Source: Echinometra lucunter (taxonomy: Eukaryota > Echinodermata > Echinoidea > Camarodonta > Echinometridae). From it: DNA of 64,000 nucleotides. Under the pieces are notes generated by a model. It worked only from the letters and a program-made list of their open reading frames with translations, was not told the origin of the DNA and made no database searches. The DNA lies in contig JAPZVO010000023.1 of the NCBI GenBank assembly GCA_029962745.1, forward strand, positions 558,001 through 622,000, given 5' to 3'. Both the position numbers and the translations under genes were made by a program. Positions 39,601 to 48,095 of the stretch are shown piece by piece. Within the stretch, counting starts at the first letter, position 1. Each line of letters opens with the position of its first letter.

Positions 39601-42600
39601 AGCGGCCGGAACGGCGTAACGAAAAATATGCGAAGCTTTAGAACGGATTTCTGTCTTCTTTTATCTCGATAAGAAGAAAATGCTATGCTTTGGAACGGCT
39701 TTCTTTGTTCTTTTTCTCAATAAGATAAAAATGCTATGCTTTGGAACGGAAATTTGAGTGTAAAAATGGAGGTCTTCTCCGCGGCACATACCCACCACGC
39801 ATTATACACTGAGTGCCCCCCCCAGGAGAAGAACTAGATGGATCCTCGACCATGCGTGGTCGAAATTTATGTCTCCGCCTTTGCCAGATCAGAAATATAT
39901 CACTTTTAATTATGGGAAATGTATCGGGATACATTTAGAGTACAAAACTTGAAAAAATGGTTCTATTTAAATGACACTGTGTCAGCCACATTTAAAGTTG
40001 ATCCGTTAAATGGTTTTAAATTTATTGCGAGAACGAGCAATTTTCGCGCATTAATGATATTCATGACCTATGACCTTTGACCTTTTGACCCCCAATTCAA
40101 ATTAGATCATTGTCCCTCCCATATGCATACATGACTTATGTTTGAAGTTGAATCATCAAATGGTTAACTTTAGACGCTCAGTCGTGGGCTTTAATGGGGA
40201 ATTTCACACCATGGACCCGTGCTTACCCAGTAACGGGTGTTGTCCATCACTATGAGTTTTATGACCAGCTCTGTATATTCTACCCTTTGCCCCATATGGC
40301 AAAGTCATTGTAACACTTTCCCTGGACCAAGAATGCCCGAAGCTGGCCGAAAAATGTTTATGGTGGGACAGCTTGTTTTGCTGTGCTCCAGAAATGTAGC
40401 TCTATTACAGGTATTTCCAGTGCTTTTCACAAAGTCAGGTGTCAGCAAATTATGATCCACTCCCTATGAAAGCCCATGATTGAATGTCTTTAAGTTATTG
40501 CAAGAACAAGCGATTTTCATGTATATAATGACCTCTATGACCTTTGACCTTTGACCTCATGAACCCAAAATCTAATCGAATCATTTTCCTTCCAATATAC
40601 ATACATGAGTCAAGTTTGAAGTTGATCCATCAAATGGTTCTACAGCTTTCGTGAGAATGAGCCATTTACATTTATATGACTTCTATGACCTTTGACCTTG
40701 AACCTCGTGACCCCAAAATCTCATCAGATCACTGGCCTTCCATATGCATACATGAGTCAAGTATGAAGCCAATCCATCAAATGGTTCTTAAGTTATCGCA
40801 AGAACGAGCCATTTTTATGTATATTATGAAATCTATGACCTTTGACCTTTGACCTTATGAACCCCAAATTAAATCAGTTCATTGTTCCTCCCATATGTAT
40901 ACATGAGCCAAGTTTGAAATTGATCCGTCAAATGGTTCTTAATTTATAGGGAGAACGAAAACGGGACGGACGGACGTACAACCCCAAAACATAATGCCTC
41001 CGGCACCCCCCACCTTCGGTGGGCAGAGGCATAAAAATCTGTAATATCCAATAAGAAAGCAGTATACATGTAATAGCAGATCAAGAATGTGCTATGGTAC
41101 ACATAAGTGCAGTGTGAGCTATCCTCTGTCATTTCAAACAAATGTTTGTCAATCATCATTCCACATGATATACAACCTCAGACGTATCAGAAAATACTTT
41201 AATGAGGACAGCATGAAAACAATCGTCCATGCATGCATTACTAGAAAGTTAGAATACTGTAACAGGTTGTTGTATGGGCTTCCTGATTCTCAAATCGGGC
41301 ATCTTCAGCGAGTACAAAACACATGTGCAAGGCTGATCTGTAGTTGACCTAGATTCTCAAGGATCACCCCTCTTTTGAGAGATCTGGGTGCCGTTGCATA
41401 CAACTTGCTATTATAGTAACTTTGCCATCAATGCTAACTTTCATGGAATACTGGATTTTGATTGGCTGTTAGGCAACGTTACAATGGTAGTTAACATTGA
41501 TGGCAAAGTTACTATAAAAGCAAGTTTTTATGCAACGGCACCCAGCACTGGCTTTCAATTCACTGACGAATATCACTTAAAGCAGCCAGCAACTGGGAAA
41601 TCATGGGGAAAACGAATTTGCAAAAGGCTTGTTTACTTGTACACTATAATCCGTCCGTTATGCGAACCTGTCGGACTAATGCGATAAAAGTTAGGACAGC
41701 ACAAAGTTTACCGAACTCAACCTAGTCATACACTTTGGGTTCTCACATTTCTCAACAACTCTAAGTGTTTAGACTCTTAAAAGGTCTCATCGTGTTCACT
41801 CGAAGAAACGTCTTGTATAATGCTCCAACATTTCAAAATACAAAATATAGTTTACTTCTGGTTTGTTAGTCTAGCCATTAAACTCCATTGCCTTTCCCTG
41901 ACACGTCGTTCACCGCGGATTACATAACACCCCTTAGGCTCTCCCAGGGAGCTGGCCATGTAATTGTTTTTCCATATGACAAGCTGTTTATTAGCTTTTT
42001 CACTGCGCGAAATTTGAAACACGTATGGCAATAAATCACAGTTGTTTAGAATGGATTATCCCTTTTCTTGAAACTCGAGCGGCCGACTGCATTCCCCTCT
42101 CTCATCCGAGATCACCCTGCCTTTCCCCATGATTTCTCAGTTTCTATTCCCTTTAAGATCCTGTTAATCGCATACAAGGCACTTATTGGTCAAGCCCCCT
42201 GTATATTGCAGAGCTTTTACCCAAATCTTACAAACACACCTACAACTTGCACAGTTCTAAAGATACTCTTCTTCTACAAATCCAAACATGTAAAACAAAA
42301 ATAACATTAGGAGATCAAGCATTTGCCTGTGCAGCCCCCAAACTGTGGAATAACTTGCCACTGGATATTAGGACATTCCCAAATGTAGAAACATTCAAAA
42401 TAAAGCTCAAAACATATTTCTTCACTTCATTCTTACTCTTTTTCATGCATCAGGAGTTCTTACAGCACAGAAGAATATATGTACATAGGTTCTGCACTCT
42501 ATTAATTGACAAAATTAAAATTGATATACATATTTCCAACAAGTTTTCCTTGGTTTATTTATATTTTGCTGAGCTAAACAAACCACACACTGCATGATTA

Positions 42601-44818
42601 ATGATTCACAAATATTTTAAGATACTTTCTCTTAAAAAGTTTTGTAAGATAGTTATAATGACAGACAGTGGAAAAGAAGAAAAGTGAACTTACCTCTCTA
42701 TTTTTAGAAGCAACCTGGCTTACAAGTTGACATTCATGCCCTTTATGAGGACCATATACTTGACAGTATATACAGATGACCATACTGTCAGTTAGACAAT
42801 ACACTTTCTTAGGCTCATTGTCATGTTCATTACATAACAGCATCTATATGATACAAGAAGAATGAAAGTAGATGACTTGTGATGCAATTAACTGAAGGCT
42901 ACAAATATAACAATACAGTGATGAAAGACTAATCTATGCCTTCTTCAATAACATAAGTGTGAAAAAAGTCAAGTAATGAAATACAAAATATGAAAACTTT
43001 GACTGCCAAAACCAATACAGACCGATTTTCACATTATTAAAGTAACACCACCTATGTATGAAACAAAAAATTGGCTTCCATTTGATACCTCACTCATTAT
43101 CTATTAAGGAAAAAGTTTGGAATTATGATCTAAAGCATCACACACATAGTTCGTAAATTATACTTCAGCAACTTCAAATGCAAAATCTCACTCTACAAAA
43201 AGGGACATACAATTTTTTTTTTAATTGAACACTTTATACAATATTATGCATGTGGCAAAAAGACATCCTCTAAATGTACTTTGTAAGGGAACTTCTGAAA
43301 ATTAGGGTCATTTTATGCTATATTTTGAAACTTTATCAATAAATACATGTATTTTCTACATTACAATTCAAAATATATATATTGTTTTTATTATCACGAA
43401 AAAAGTTTGCAATTATGATCTAAAGCATCACACACATAGTTCTTATTATTTTCTTTATACTTGAGCAACTTCAACTGCAAAATCTCGCTCTACAAAAAGC
43501 CAAGACATCCTCTAAATGTACTTTGTAAAAGAACTTCTGAAAATTGGGGTCATTTCATGATACATTTTGAAATTTTGTCAATAACTACATGTATTTTCTA
43601 CATTACGATTCAAAATATCATTTCTTTCACAGGAATAATGACTGACCTGATTTGTAACTAAAGAAGAGCCACGAAGCACTTCTTCCAATCCTTCCAATAT
43701 GTCAAGTACCGCAAAGTTCTTAGCAAGTTTCTGAACGTTGTTGACTAGTCCTGGGACTGATGTATCTGTCTTGCAAGTAGGACAACAGATTTTACCTCGA
43801 GCAAACTTCCCAACCAGCTTACTCAAACAAGCTAAGATAAAGTTAGAAAAAAGAAGAAACAATATTCATATACATATATCAAATAAGAGTTGTTTGAATA
43901 GGAAATATTTGTTGTTCAATTCACATAAAGCAGAGAAAAAAATAGAATTACAACTTTTTACTTGTGTAGGAAAAGGCAAGGTAAGAAAGAATGCTGAGAA
44001 ATGGTGAAAAGTTAGGAGAGAGGGACAATGAGTTCAAGATATTGGGAGAAAATGAGTTAAACAAGGAAATACGCTTTAATATGCAGGCTACATGTAAATA
44101 TATAGACATGCCCACTTCAACATAATTCAATTATCTGTTGAATATATTGGCCTAACTTCATAAAACTTATCTCTCTGCTTCATTGTTAAGGTTTACAAAT
44201 ACATGTATACACACGATAACTAATAATGTATTGTGAATTCTTTTATACATGTATATCTTGTTTGTAACTGAATGAAATAAGATATTAGATGTGGTTAGTT
44301 ACAGTATGCATAAAGACATTGTTGATGGTGATGATGATGATGATGACAATGATGATGATGATGATGATGATGATGACAATGATGATGACGATGATGATGA
44401 TGACAATGATGATGACGATGATGATGATGATGATGATGATGACGACAATGATGATGATGATGATGATGATGACAATGATGATGACAATGATGATGATGAT
44501 GATGATGATGGTGATGATGATGGTGATGATGATGATGGTGATGATGATGATGATGATGGTGATGATGATGGTGATGATGATGGTGATGATGATGATGATG
44601 ATGGTGATGATGATGGTGATGATGATGATGATGATGATGATGATTCAAAGCATTTGTATGGTGCCATATGCATATATCTTTTTAAGAGCATTCTTACCTG
44701 TACAGTAGGTATGTCCACAAGACAGTATCCTAGGAACATGTTCACCATCTCTGGAGAAAGCATGGTAACATACATTACACTGCCTCCCACGCTGGTCTTC
44801 TAAGCTCATAGAATCCAT
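20431..44818 (-). CDS. TRIM-like RING/B-box E3 ligase with Cys-cluster/His-rich C-terminus (>=11 exons)
   Basis: Ten exons with consistent phases were found on the minus strand: 44818-44698, 43831-43647, 42843-42694, 36023-35918, 34605-34470, 33663-33444, 28436-28240, 26572-26255, 21903-21813 and 20968-20431. The ATG at 44818 has an in-frame TAA five codons upstream. The RING is residues 14-60 (C14, C17, C34, H36, C39, C42, C57, C60). The B-box2 is about 106-138 (C, H, C, D, C, C, H, H). Exon 4 is helical. Exons 6-8 are acidic/Ser-rich linker. Exon 10 has a CxxxxC...CxxC...CxxC cluster, then a His-rich tail. The RING predicts ubiquitin transfer, probably cytoplasmic. Exon 3 ends in phase 0 but exon 4 needs two carried bases, so coding is missing between them, probably in or beside the gap at 36824. 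The known part exceeds 680 residues. I cannot assign an ortholog. Confidence 0.85.
21223..21256. repeat. C-run plus (CA)n
   Basis: A homopolymer C tract followed by CA dinucleotides, in the last intron of the TRIM-like gene. Confidence 0.9.
21813..21903 (-). CDS. TRIM-like exon 9
   Basis: A small exon between CATTTCAG and AAAA|GTAAGT. It encodes DDAILRNPNESQG and ends GHIHQ, phase 1 in and phase 2 out. No domain is evident. Confidence 0.7.
22159..22573. mobile_element. piggyBac-type MITE family A, copy 1
   Basis: TTAACCCATTCGTGACAG at the left and CATGAATGGGTTAA at the right, bounded by TTAA. It is 415 bp with no transposase and lies within an intron of the TRIM-like gene. The interior matches the other family A copies in inverted orientation. 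Confidence 0.85.
23939..24342. mobile_element. piggyBac-type MITE family A, copy 2
   Basis: TTAACCCATTCGTGACAGAG to CTGTCACGAATGGGTTAA, 404 bp, inverted relative to copy 1. It contains the uninterrupted target TTTTATAAGAAAAATGTAGC used as empty-site reference for the fold-back element at 53961. Confidence 0.85.
25060..25450. repeat. Locally shuffled short repeats
   Basis: AGGGCAACTTCACAG occurs three times near 25073, 25087 and 25158. A ~48-bp block starting ACTCCCTGCACAAACAT occurs near 25107 and again near 25400. It looks like small serial duplications in intron sequence. Confidence 0.7.
25641..25861. mobile_element. MITE with GGGCCGGTATTCTGAAAA ends
   Basis: GGCCGGTATTCTGAAAATTG at the left faces CAATTTTCAGAATACCGCCC at the right. 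Comparison with the neighbouring repeat unit near 25970 shows it interrupts the sequence CAGTAGAAACY-TGCRRGTA, so the insertion point is clear. An interior ATTGCCATAGCAAT resembles an X-box. Confidence 0.8.
25870..26140. repeat. Tandem repeat with TGACCTTTGACC motifs
   Basis: Units share AAAGTTATTGATGCCAGTAG and CATTTGACCTTTGACCCCCAA. TGACCTTTGACC is the DR1 arrangement of nuclear-receptor half sites on the other strand. It is part of a dispersed family also at 30.8 and 40 kb. Confidence 0.6.
26255..26572 (-). CDS. TRIM-like exon 8: Ser/Asp-rich linker
   Basis: The acceptor is TCTCACAG and the donor TTCAG|GTTTGT, phase 1 in and out. It is rich in Ser/Asp (SDASSDTSSSS, SDVSDLDLDLP) and likely disordered with many acidic-kinase-type sites. 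Being phase 1/1 it could be skipped without a frameshift. Confidence 0.75.
26690..26880. repeat. Probable LINE/SINE 3'-tail repeat
   Basis: AATAGTGGCTTTTGTATAGC, GCTCTAGG and ACCGGGTACCCATTTACTAC follow one another. This combination is familiar from dispersed repeats of marine invertebrates. No coding part remains. Confidence 0.4.
28240..28436 (-). CDS. TRIM-like exon 7
   Basis: The acceptor is ATGACCAG, phase 2 in, phase 1 out (GAAG|GTATGA). It reads RPRQRLQRPDVIIFDSV, then a Cys-containing stretch (CQVRPLCQCHGDGSRGRC) and a basic end. The domain is not recognised; four Cys and one His close together could bind metal. Confidence 0.75.
29598..29885. repeat. Tandem repeat (~93-104 bp x3) ending in C-runs
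   Basis: GTAGCASAAGAACATATCAC starts near 29598, 29702 and 29795. Each unit ends with GCTTTAT...GAAACAC and a C-run of different length. Period differences are due mostly to the C-run. Confidence 0.85.
30380..31392. mobile_element. ~1-kb inverted-repeat element containing DR1-type tandem repeats
   Basis: TGTCTCGCCTGC at 30380 and GCAGGCGAGACA at 31381 form the ends. Inside, CAGTGCCAGT begins units near 30821, 30975 and 31136 (periods 154 and 161), each with TTCATTGACCTTTRACC. A GACGCCGACGCC-type run follows near 31300. A short AAAT microsatellite (30581-30633) is also inside. No transposase is visible. Confidence 0.65.
30581..30633. repeat. (AAAT)n microsatellite
   Basis: About 12 tandem AAAT units. 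Confidence 0.95.
31400..32940. other. Intron sequence, no gene recognised
   Basis: This part of the 5-kb intron between exons 6 and 7 of the TRIM-like gene is AT-rich, with a G-run near 32883. No exon with acceptor, donor and correct phase was found. Confidence 0.45.
32982..33396. mobile_element. MITE with AGCCCAACGCACACTATAC ends
   Basis: AGCCCAACGCACACTATACG at the left and GTATAGTGTGCGGTGGGCT at the right are inverted. The 415-bp interior has no intact gene. It separates the real exon 6 donor region (33424-33466) from a degraded copy of it (32940-32980). Confidence 0.75.
33444..33663 (-). CDS. TRIM-like exon 6: acidic/Gln-rich linker
   Basis: It is phase 1 in, phase 2 out. The residues are rich in E, Q, D and S (EQEQDQSQP, SGPSGDDTEPAD), probably disordered. 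The donor is CAG|GTAAAT. A degraded copy of the donor region lies at 32940-32980, beyond an inverted-repeat element. Confidence 0.75.
33895..33952. repeat. Non-LTR 3' tail with (ATT)n
   Basis: AAAGATGCTATATAAATTC followed by ATT repeats resembles the 3' end of CR1/L2-type elements. It is a tail-only insertion. Confidence 0.5.
34470..34605 (-). CDS. TRIM-like exon 5, with GC donor
   Basis: The acceptor is TTTTGCAG. It reads HEIDTFKAEL...HDLQKVIAAHGAVIECE and ends phase 1 at GAAG|GCAAGT. The GC donor is supported because phase 1 joins correctly to exon 6 (G+AT = Asp). Confidence 0.75.
34773..34890. repeat. 62-bp tandem duplication
   Basis: GTTCATG...ATGATAGGATAGAAATATGG...GCTTGGCTTACATACAAA occurs twice, starting 34773 and 34835. 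Confidence 0.85.
35648..35672. repeat. (AAT)n microsatellite
   Basis: About eight AAT units in intron sequence. Confidence 0.9.
35838..35923. repeat. 43-bp tandem duplication spanning the exon 4 splice donor
   Basis: TGAATACATGCCAAGTAGTA through ATAATACCTTCAA is present at 35838-35880 and again at 35881-35923. The second copy holds the functional minus-strand donor AAG|GTATTAT, and the first is an extra identical donor 43 bp further into the intron. Confidence 0.9.
35918..36023 (-). CDS. TRIM-like exon 4: helical segment
   Basis: After CATTTTCAG it reads RIGELMDRVEQLKMACQ and ends KMDSLK before GTATTA. It is 35 codons plus one carried base. The donor region is tandemly duplicated (35838-35923). 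Confidence 0.8.
36677..36688 (-). CDS. Possible extra exon (micro-exon or end of a longer one)
   Basis: GGCAAG|GTACTT at 36677 would leave two bases that complete the first codon of exon 4, giving LEA-RRIGELMDRVEQL, a good helical join. A pyrimidine-rich tract ending GGATAG stands just upstream, which would make a 12-nt exon. Alternatively the exon is longer and open towards the gap. This is tentative. Confidence 0.3.
36824..37323. other. Assembly gap (500 N)
   Basis: 500 unknown bases inside the TRIM-like gene between exons 3 and 4, where coding sequence is predicted to be missing. Confidence 1.
37324..38930. other. Intron sequence, no exon recognised
   Basis: AT-rich. A cluster of ATTTCCC repeats (about 37870-37945) is the only local pattern. 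The missing TRIM coding piece could be here, but I found no convincing splice pair. Confidence 0.4.
38939..39230. mobile_element. piggyBac-type MITE family A, copy 3 (internally deleted)
   Basis: TTAACCCATTCGTGACAGAG to CCTGTCATGAATGGGTTAA, only 292 bp against about 410 in the other copies. The missing part lies after the CATTAAAATC landmark near 39115. Confidence 0.85.
39262..39827. mobile_element. G/C-run bounded inverted-repeat element with GGAACGG motifs
   Basis: The left end is CCCCG plus a ~27-base G-run, then TACTCGGCCCCAAAAGTGGT and GTATGTGCCGCGG. The right end has CCGCGGCACATACCCACCAC, then GAGTGCCCCCCCCAGG. GGAACGG or GAACGG recurs at least six times inside. Long frames over it are not genes. 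Confidence 0.65.
40020..41035. repeat. ~150-bp tandem repeats with TGACCTTTGACC, ending in GGCAGAGGCATAAAA
   Basis: GCRAGAACRAGC-type units start near 40026, 40498, 40650 and 40798 (later spacing ~150 bp). Each carries CTATGACCTTTGACCTT and, later, CATACATGAGYCAAG. The block ends in GGACGGACGGACG and CGGTGGGCAGAGGCATAAAA, shared with 17850-17925. Confidence 0.7.
41175..41385 (+). pseudogene. Non-LTR reverse transcriptase remnant, part 1
   Basis: The frame reads LRRIRKYFNEDSMKTIVHAC, then RKLEYCNRLLYGLP and HLQRVQNTCARLI. A TGA at 41345 interrupts it, and RFSRITPLLRDL follows in the same frame. These blocks follow the catalytic domain in CR1/L2-type enzymes. A 158-bp MITE cuts it directly before the HWL codons. 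Confidence 0.8.
41386..41543. mobile_element. 158-bp MITE inside the RT remnant
   Basis: GGGTGCCGTTGCATACAACT at the left is nearly palindromic with TTTTTATGCAACGGCACCC at the right. The pairing continues through AGTAACTTTGCCATCAATG. It splits RDL from HWL of the RT remnant, so the insertion point is known to within a few bases. Confidence 0.85.
42110..42429 (+). pseudogene. Non-LTR reverse transcriptase remnant, part 2
   Basis: It reads IPFKILLIAYKALIGQAP, then after a frameshift near 42250 continues ITLGDQAFACAAPKLWNNLP and FKIKLKTYFF. It is the C-terminal continuation of the remnant at 41175, separated by the MITE and ~550 bp of other DNA. Confidence 0.8.
42694..42843 (-). CDS. TRIM-like exon 3: B-box type 2
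   Basis: Exactly 50 codons in phase 0, between CATATAG and GAG|GTAAGT. CNEH, the Cys of VYC, then ICIYC and HKGHEC give the C-x2-H-x8-C-x2-D-x4-C-x2-C-x5-H-x2-H zinc pattern of B-box2. Confidence 0.85.
43111..43617. repeat. ~290-bp tandem duplication next to TRIM-like exon 2
   Basis: AAAAGTTTGSAATTATGATC starts copies at 43111 and 43401. Shared landmarks are GCATCACACACATAGTTC, AGACATCCTCTAAATGTACT and AATACATGTATTTTCTACA. The second copy ends about 30 bp from the exon 2 donor at 43647. Confidence 0.85.
43647..43831 (-). CDS. TRIM-like exon 2: second half of RING
   Basis: The acceptor is TTATCTTAG. It completes Ala41 and supplies C42 and the CCPTC block (C57, C60), followed by a helical segment reading NFAVLDILEGLEEVL. 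The donor is CAG|GTCAGT. It ends in phase 0 after 62 codons. Confidence 0.85.
44322..44644. repeat. Long (GAT)n microsatellite with GAC and GGT variants
   Basis: About 320 bp of GAT with scattered GAC, AAT and GGT units. All six frames appear open as poly-Asp, poly-Met, poly-His or poly-Ser. It sits in intron 1 of the TRIM-like gene. Confidence 0.97.
44698..44818 (-). CDS. TRIM-like exon 1: start and first half of RING
   Basis: It encodes MDSMSLEDQ through CNVC and ILSCGHTYCT, ending in phase 1 before GTAAGA. The upstream in-frame TAA fixes the start. The GAT microsatellite lies only 54 bp into the following intron. Confidence 0.85.
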
Positions 44819-44829
44819 TGATGATAGGT

Positions 44830-47740
44830 GTGTTTACATCATCCTCACAGGTCTAGGTTTAAAGATATTCAAGAGAAGGACATATGAATATGACACATTG
44901 TCTGACTACAAGCTAAATCTAGACCCTGAGGCTCTGTGTCAATTATCAGTGGTGGTCAGACTACATTAGATTGTTGAATGAAAAAACTCTGGTACAATGG
45001 GCAATGTAGCATGCGCGTTAACTGAAGTGGTGCCGAGCGTGAAGTCAGTCGTTTTCGTCAAATACATCCAACTCATCAAAAAGTGGCGTTCTTCACATAC
45101 ATGTAATCAGACATGTCAAGTCTCACGCATTAGGCATGAGACTCCCGCACTGGGGTCGAGTTATGAACAAGAAGAGCAACAGTTTTGAGTTTAAAATCCA
45201 TCATTTGAGTGGCTTTAATGGGAGGTGACCTGGAGGAATGGAAATTTACAGTCTACGTAACATGCTGGTAAGTAAAATCATATTTTCTCCATTATAAAAA
45301 CGATAGAACCATTTATTTTCCATTTGTCCCCAAAATTAGTTTCCTTATTACGGAGGCCTTTCTAGCCTGCGGGTGTTTTGTATAGCAACAACTATCCTGG
45401 GTCATGGAATAAGGCATGCACTGTTAAATGAACTTCTGACAATATACAGACAAATCCCCTTTCATGCACATTCAGCACCTAAACTCTATAGCATGCCTCA
45501 TTAACTCAAAAATACTATACAGAGGTACATTCACACACACACACACACATAAAGAAACTTCGTCTTAAACATCACTATTCACTTCTTTTCATTACTATGC
45601 CACTATTCATCGCTATGCAACTCAAGCTATTCACTATTCACCAATTATAGCTATGCACCACCAGTGGCACATGCACATAAAATAAAAACAAATCATCTCT
45701 CTCCTTTATCCATGGATCTACTTTTGTTAGGAAGATCAGACAGAGTTTAATTCCAATTCCACCGTGACAGATGCCTGTACCTATTGTGGTCTAAATCAGT
45801 GGAACATGATAAACCATGGCGAGAATGTCTGGGCTAGGCCTGTTTCGAGTACACAATTAACCGTTTAAACGCCTGAAAATGTCACTACATGAATAATACA
45901 ATTTCTATCGACTACTTGGCTTGAAGTTCAGAAGGATCCCCCAAAATGCTTAATCATTAATGAAATCAAGAATGTTTCTCTCCATTTCAAAGTTTTAAGG
46001 TGTGATGATGTCATTTAGACACCTTTAATTCACATGAGAATATCATTTTTGATCCCCCAACTCTTGTCCCGCGCAGCGAAAACAAGCGTTTCAATAAAAA
46101 TGTTCAGAAGCCGTAAGCCCTAATGTGTGTATGTGTGTGAGAGAGTTAATTAATCACGCACTGCACCATCGTTTACCACAATGATTCACACTGCAAGCAA
46201 GTGAGCTCACCAACGTAATCGTAGATACGCTGTCACAGTCATTGTAACAAAATACTTTTGGAACATAGCAATGAACAAAGACAAAAGGATATTACTAGGA
46301 AAAAAACATTCATACTTGCAAGTAAACGCTTGTTTGTTAGTTTTATGCCCTTGCTGGTGATTTGTGATGGGGATTGTAATCATTGGAGTTCGATTTCAAA
46401 TGACTGCTAAGCGCTTGCATCATAACGTATACGTAGTTTCAACACATTTGTGCACTATACTATTACGCTCCACTTCCGAGTTAGCCCCATCTCTTGACAG
46501 CTGACGAATAACTGTACCATCATTTCACAAATCGATGAAATATCAAGCAAATGCCGATCTATTTGGCTTTATTTGACCAGGATTTTTTATTCAGTCCTCA
46601 CAAAAAGAGGTAGGAGGCTATGATTTGAATTTTTATGAAATGGACAAGCTATACAGCATGGCGCTGAACGGTGGCAGGCTACAAACAGCTGGAGTAGTCG
46701 GCCGACTGGCAAAATGGAAGTACCGAGTAGTCGATTAATCATAAAAAAAAAAGTCTGTTTAAAGTTTAAACAGAATAATAACGAATACCAAAAATGGGCT
46801 TTCAAAACAGCCCTAGTCCGGGTACACCCATATAAGAGGTTTAATGGTAACGTGCAGTCATTTTGGGGGGCTCTTGCTCATCAAAAAAAATCTCTTTCTC
46901 ACTCCTACATCACAACCTATCCCCATAATTATACAGAACGCCTGCCAATCTCATGGTTCCCTGCCTAAAATCTCACGCATTGCCGGTCTTTGAACTTGGT
47001 GTCTTGGACAGTATGATTGGGGGCCCCTTGCCTGCGCACCTAAAACTGACTTGAAATTGACAAGCTTTCCCTTTGGTATTCCTCTAATGGCTGACCCCAA
47101 TTTAATCCTCATCTTAGAAAGTAACTGTGCCGAAAATCTCATCAGAACAATCTTATGGAGGTGTGGTTGTGAGGTGGATTGAGGTACTCATCCTGTGAAC
47201 ACGGTCAATGAACCAACCTCGTCCTACAAAAGTAACAATTCTGTATCGAAACTACATAGCATGCTTTTCTATTGGTTACTCGACGGAATGCTGTCGACCT
47301 ACAAGTCTGATAAGCGCCGGTTTTCTTCTTAAAATTCACCATTTTCAGTTCATTCATCAGATATGAAACAGAAAGAGAGCCTTAGGAACATTGCTAGTAA
47401 GTAAAATCTAAACTTTTCTTCTCTATTATAGAAGATCTAAGTCAATATATTTCGCGTTGGCGTCGGCAATTAGTTTCGCTATTCAAAATGCCATTTTGAC
47501 CTACGGGTGGATTGAGGGATGGCAATCTGATTTAGCTTGGTGCTCCTTCACACATTTTCTTGTTGCCATATGTGTACAAAACGATGAGTCTCCCGCATTT
47601 GGATGAATTCTTGAATGTTAACTTGATCTTGATCTTGATGTCGGTGATATACAAACGCCTGGTGTGGCTATCCTTTACATTTAGGCAGCAATGCATAAAG
47701 TCGGAGGCATATCTTACTCGGACTTAATATTTTCAAGGAG
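44830..47740. other. Upstream flank of the TRIM-like gene
   Basis: Promoter and 5' untranslated exons would be expected here, but I cannot locate them. A (CA)n lies near 45534. TCTCACGCAT or CTCCCGCAT motifs near 45120, 46970 and 47590 look like pieces of one dispersed repeat. No coding gene is recognised. Confidence 0.45.
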
Positions 47741-47752
47741 GTCTTTGATTTT

Positions 47753-48095
47753 TTGGATTGTAGGATTGTAGGAGCCTACCAGAACGACAATATCATGGCT
47801 GGATGGGAAGCGCACTTCCTTTCACTGGCCTCCCATGCTGGTGGAGACAGAGATGGAGATAAAGATCCCCTAGGCTCTACCTCTTCTGCCCTAGCCTCAC
47901 CCCTCCAAGCAAGCAATCCAATACATCCAAGGACTCCTGGAACCCTGCTTTTCACTTCTAAGGACCTGTACTCCGCCACTGACTTATTGAAGAGAGGCAA
48001 AGCCAGTGCAGCAGACAATGTGATGCCGGAGCATATCATCTATGCTGGACCTATCTCCCGCAGCCTCATCCTTGTGTTGCTTAATGCAACTATAG
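47753..48095 (+). pseudogene. Non-LTR retrotransposon fragment (linker to start of RT)
   Basis: The frame contains WEAHFLSLA, then FTSKDLYSATDLLKRGKASA, ADNVMPEHIIYA and LILVLLNATI. This is the region just before and at the start of reverse transcriptase (KxxGxD...PEH.. and LxxLFN). It ends abruptly where an opposite-strand fragment begins, so the two meet tail to tail. Confidence 0.75.

Noticed and set aside
44291..44803. Long poly-Asp, poly-Met, poly-His and poly-Ser reading frames on both strands
   Set aside because: All come from the GAT microsatellite; simple repeats lack stops in several frames.
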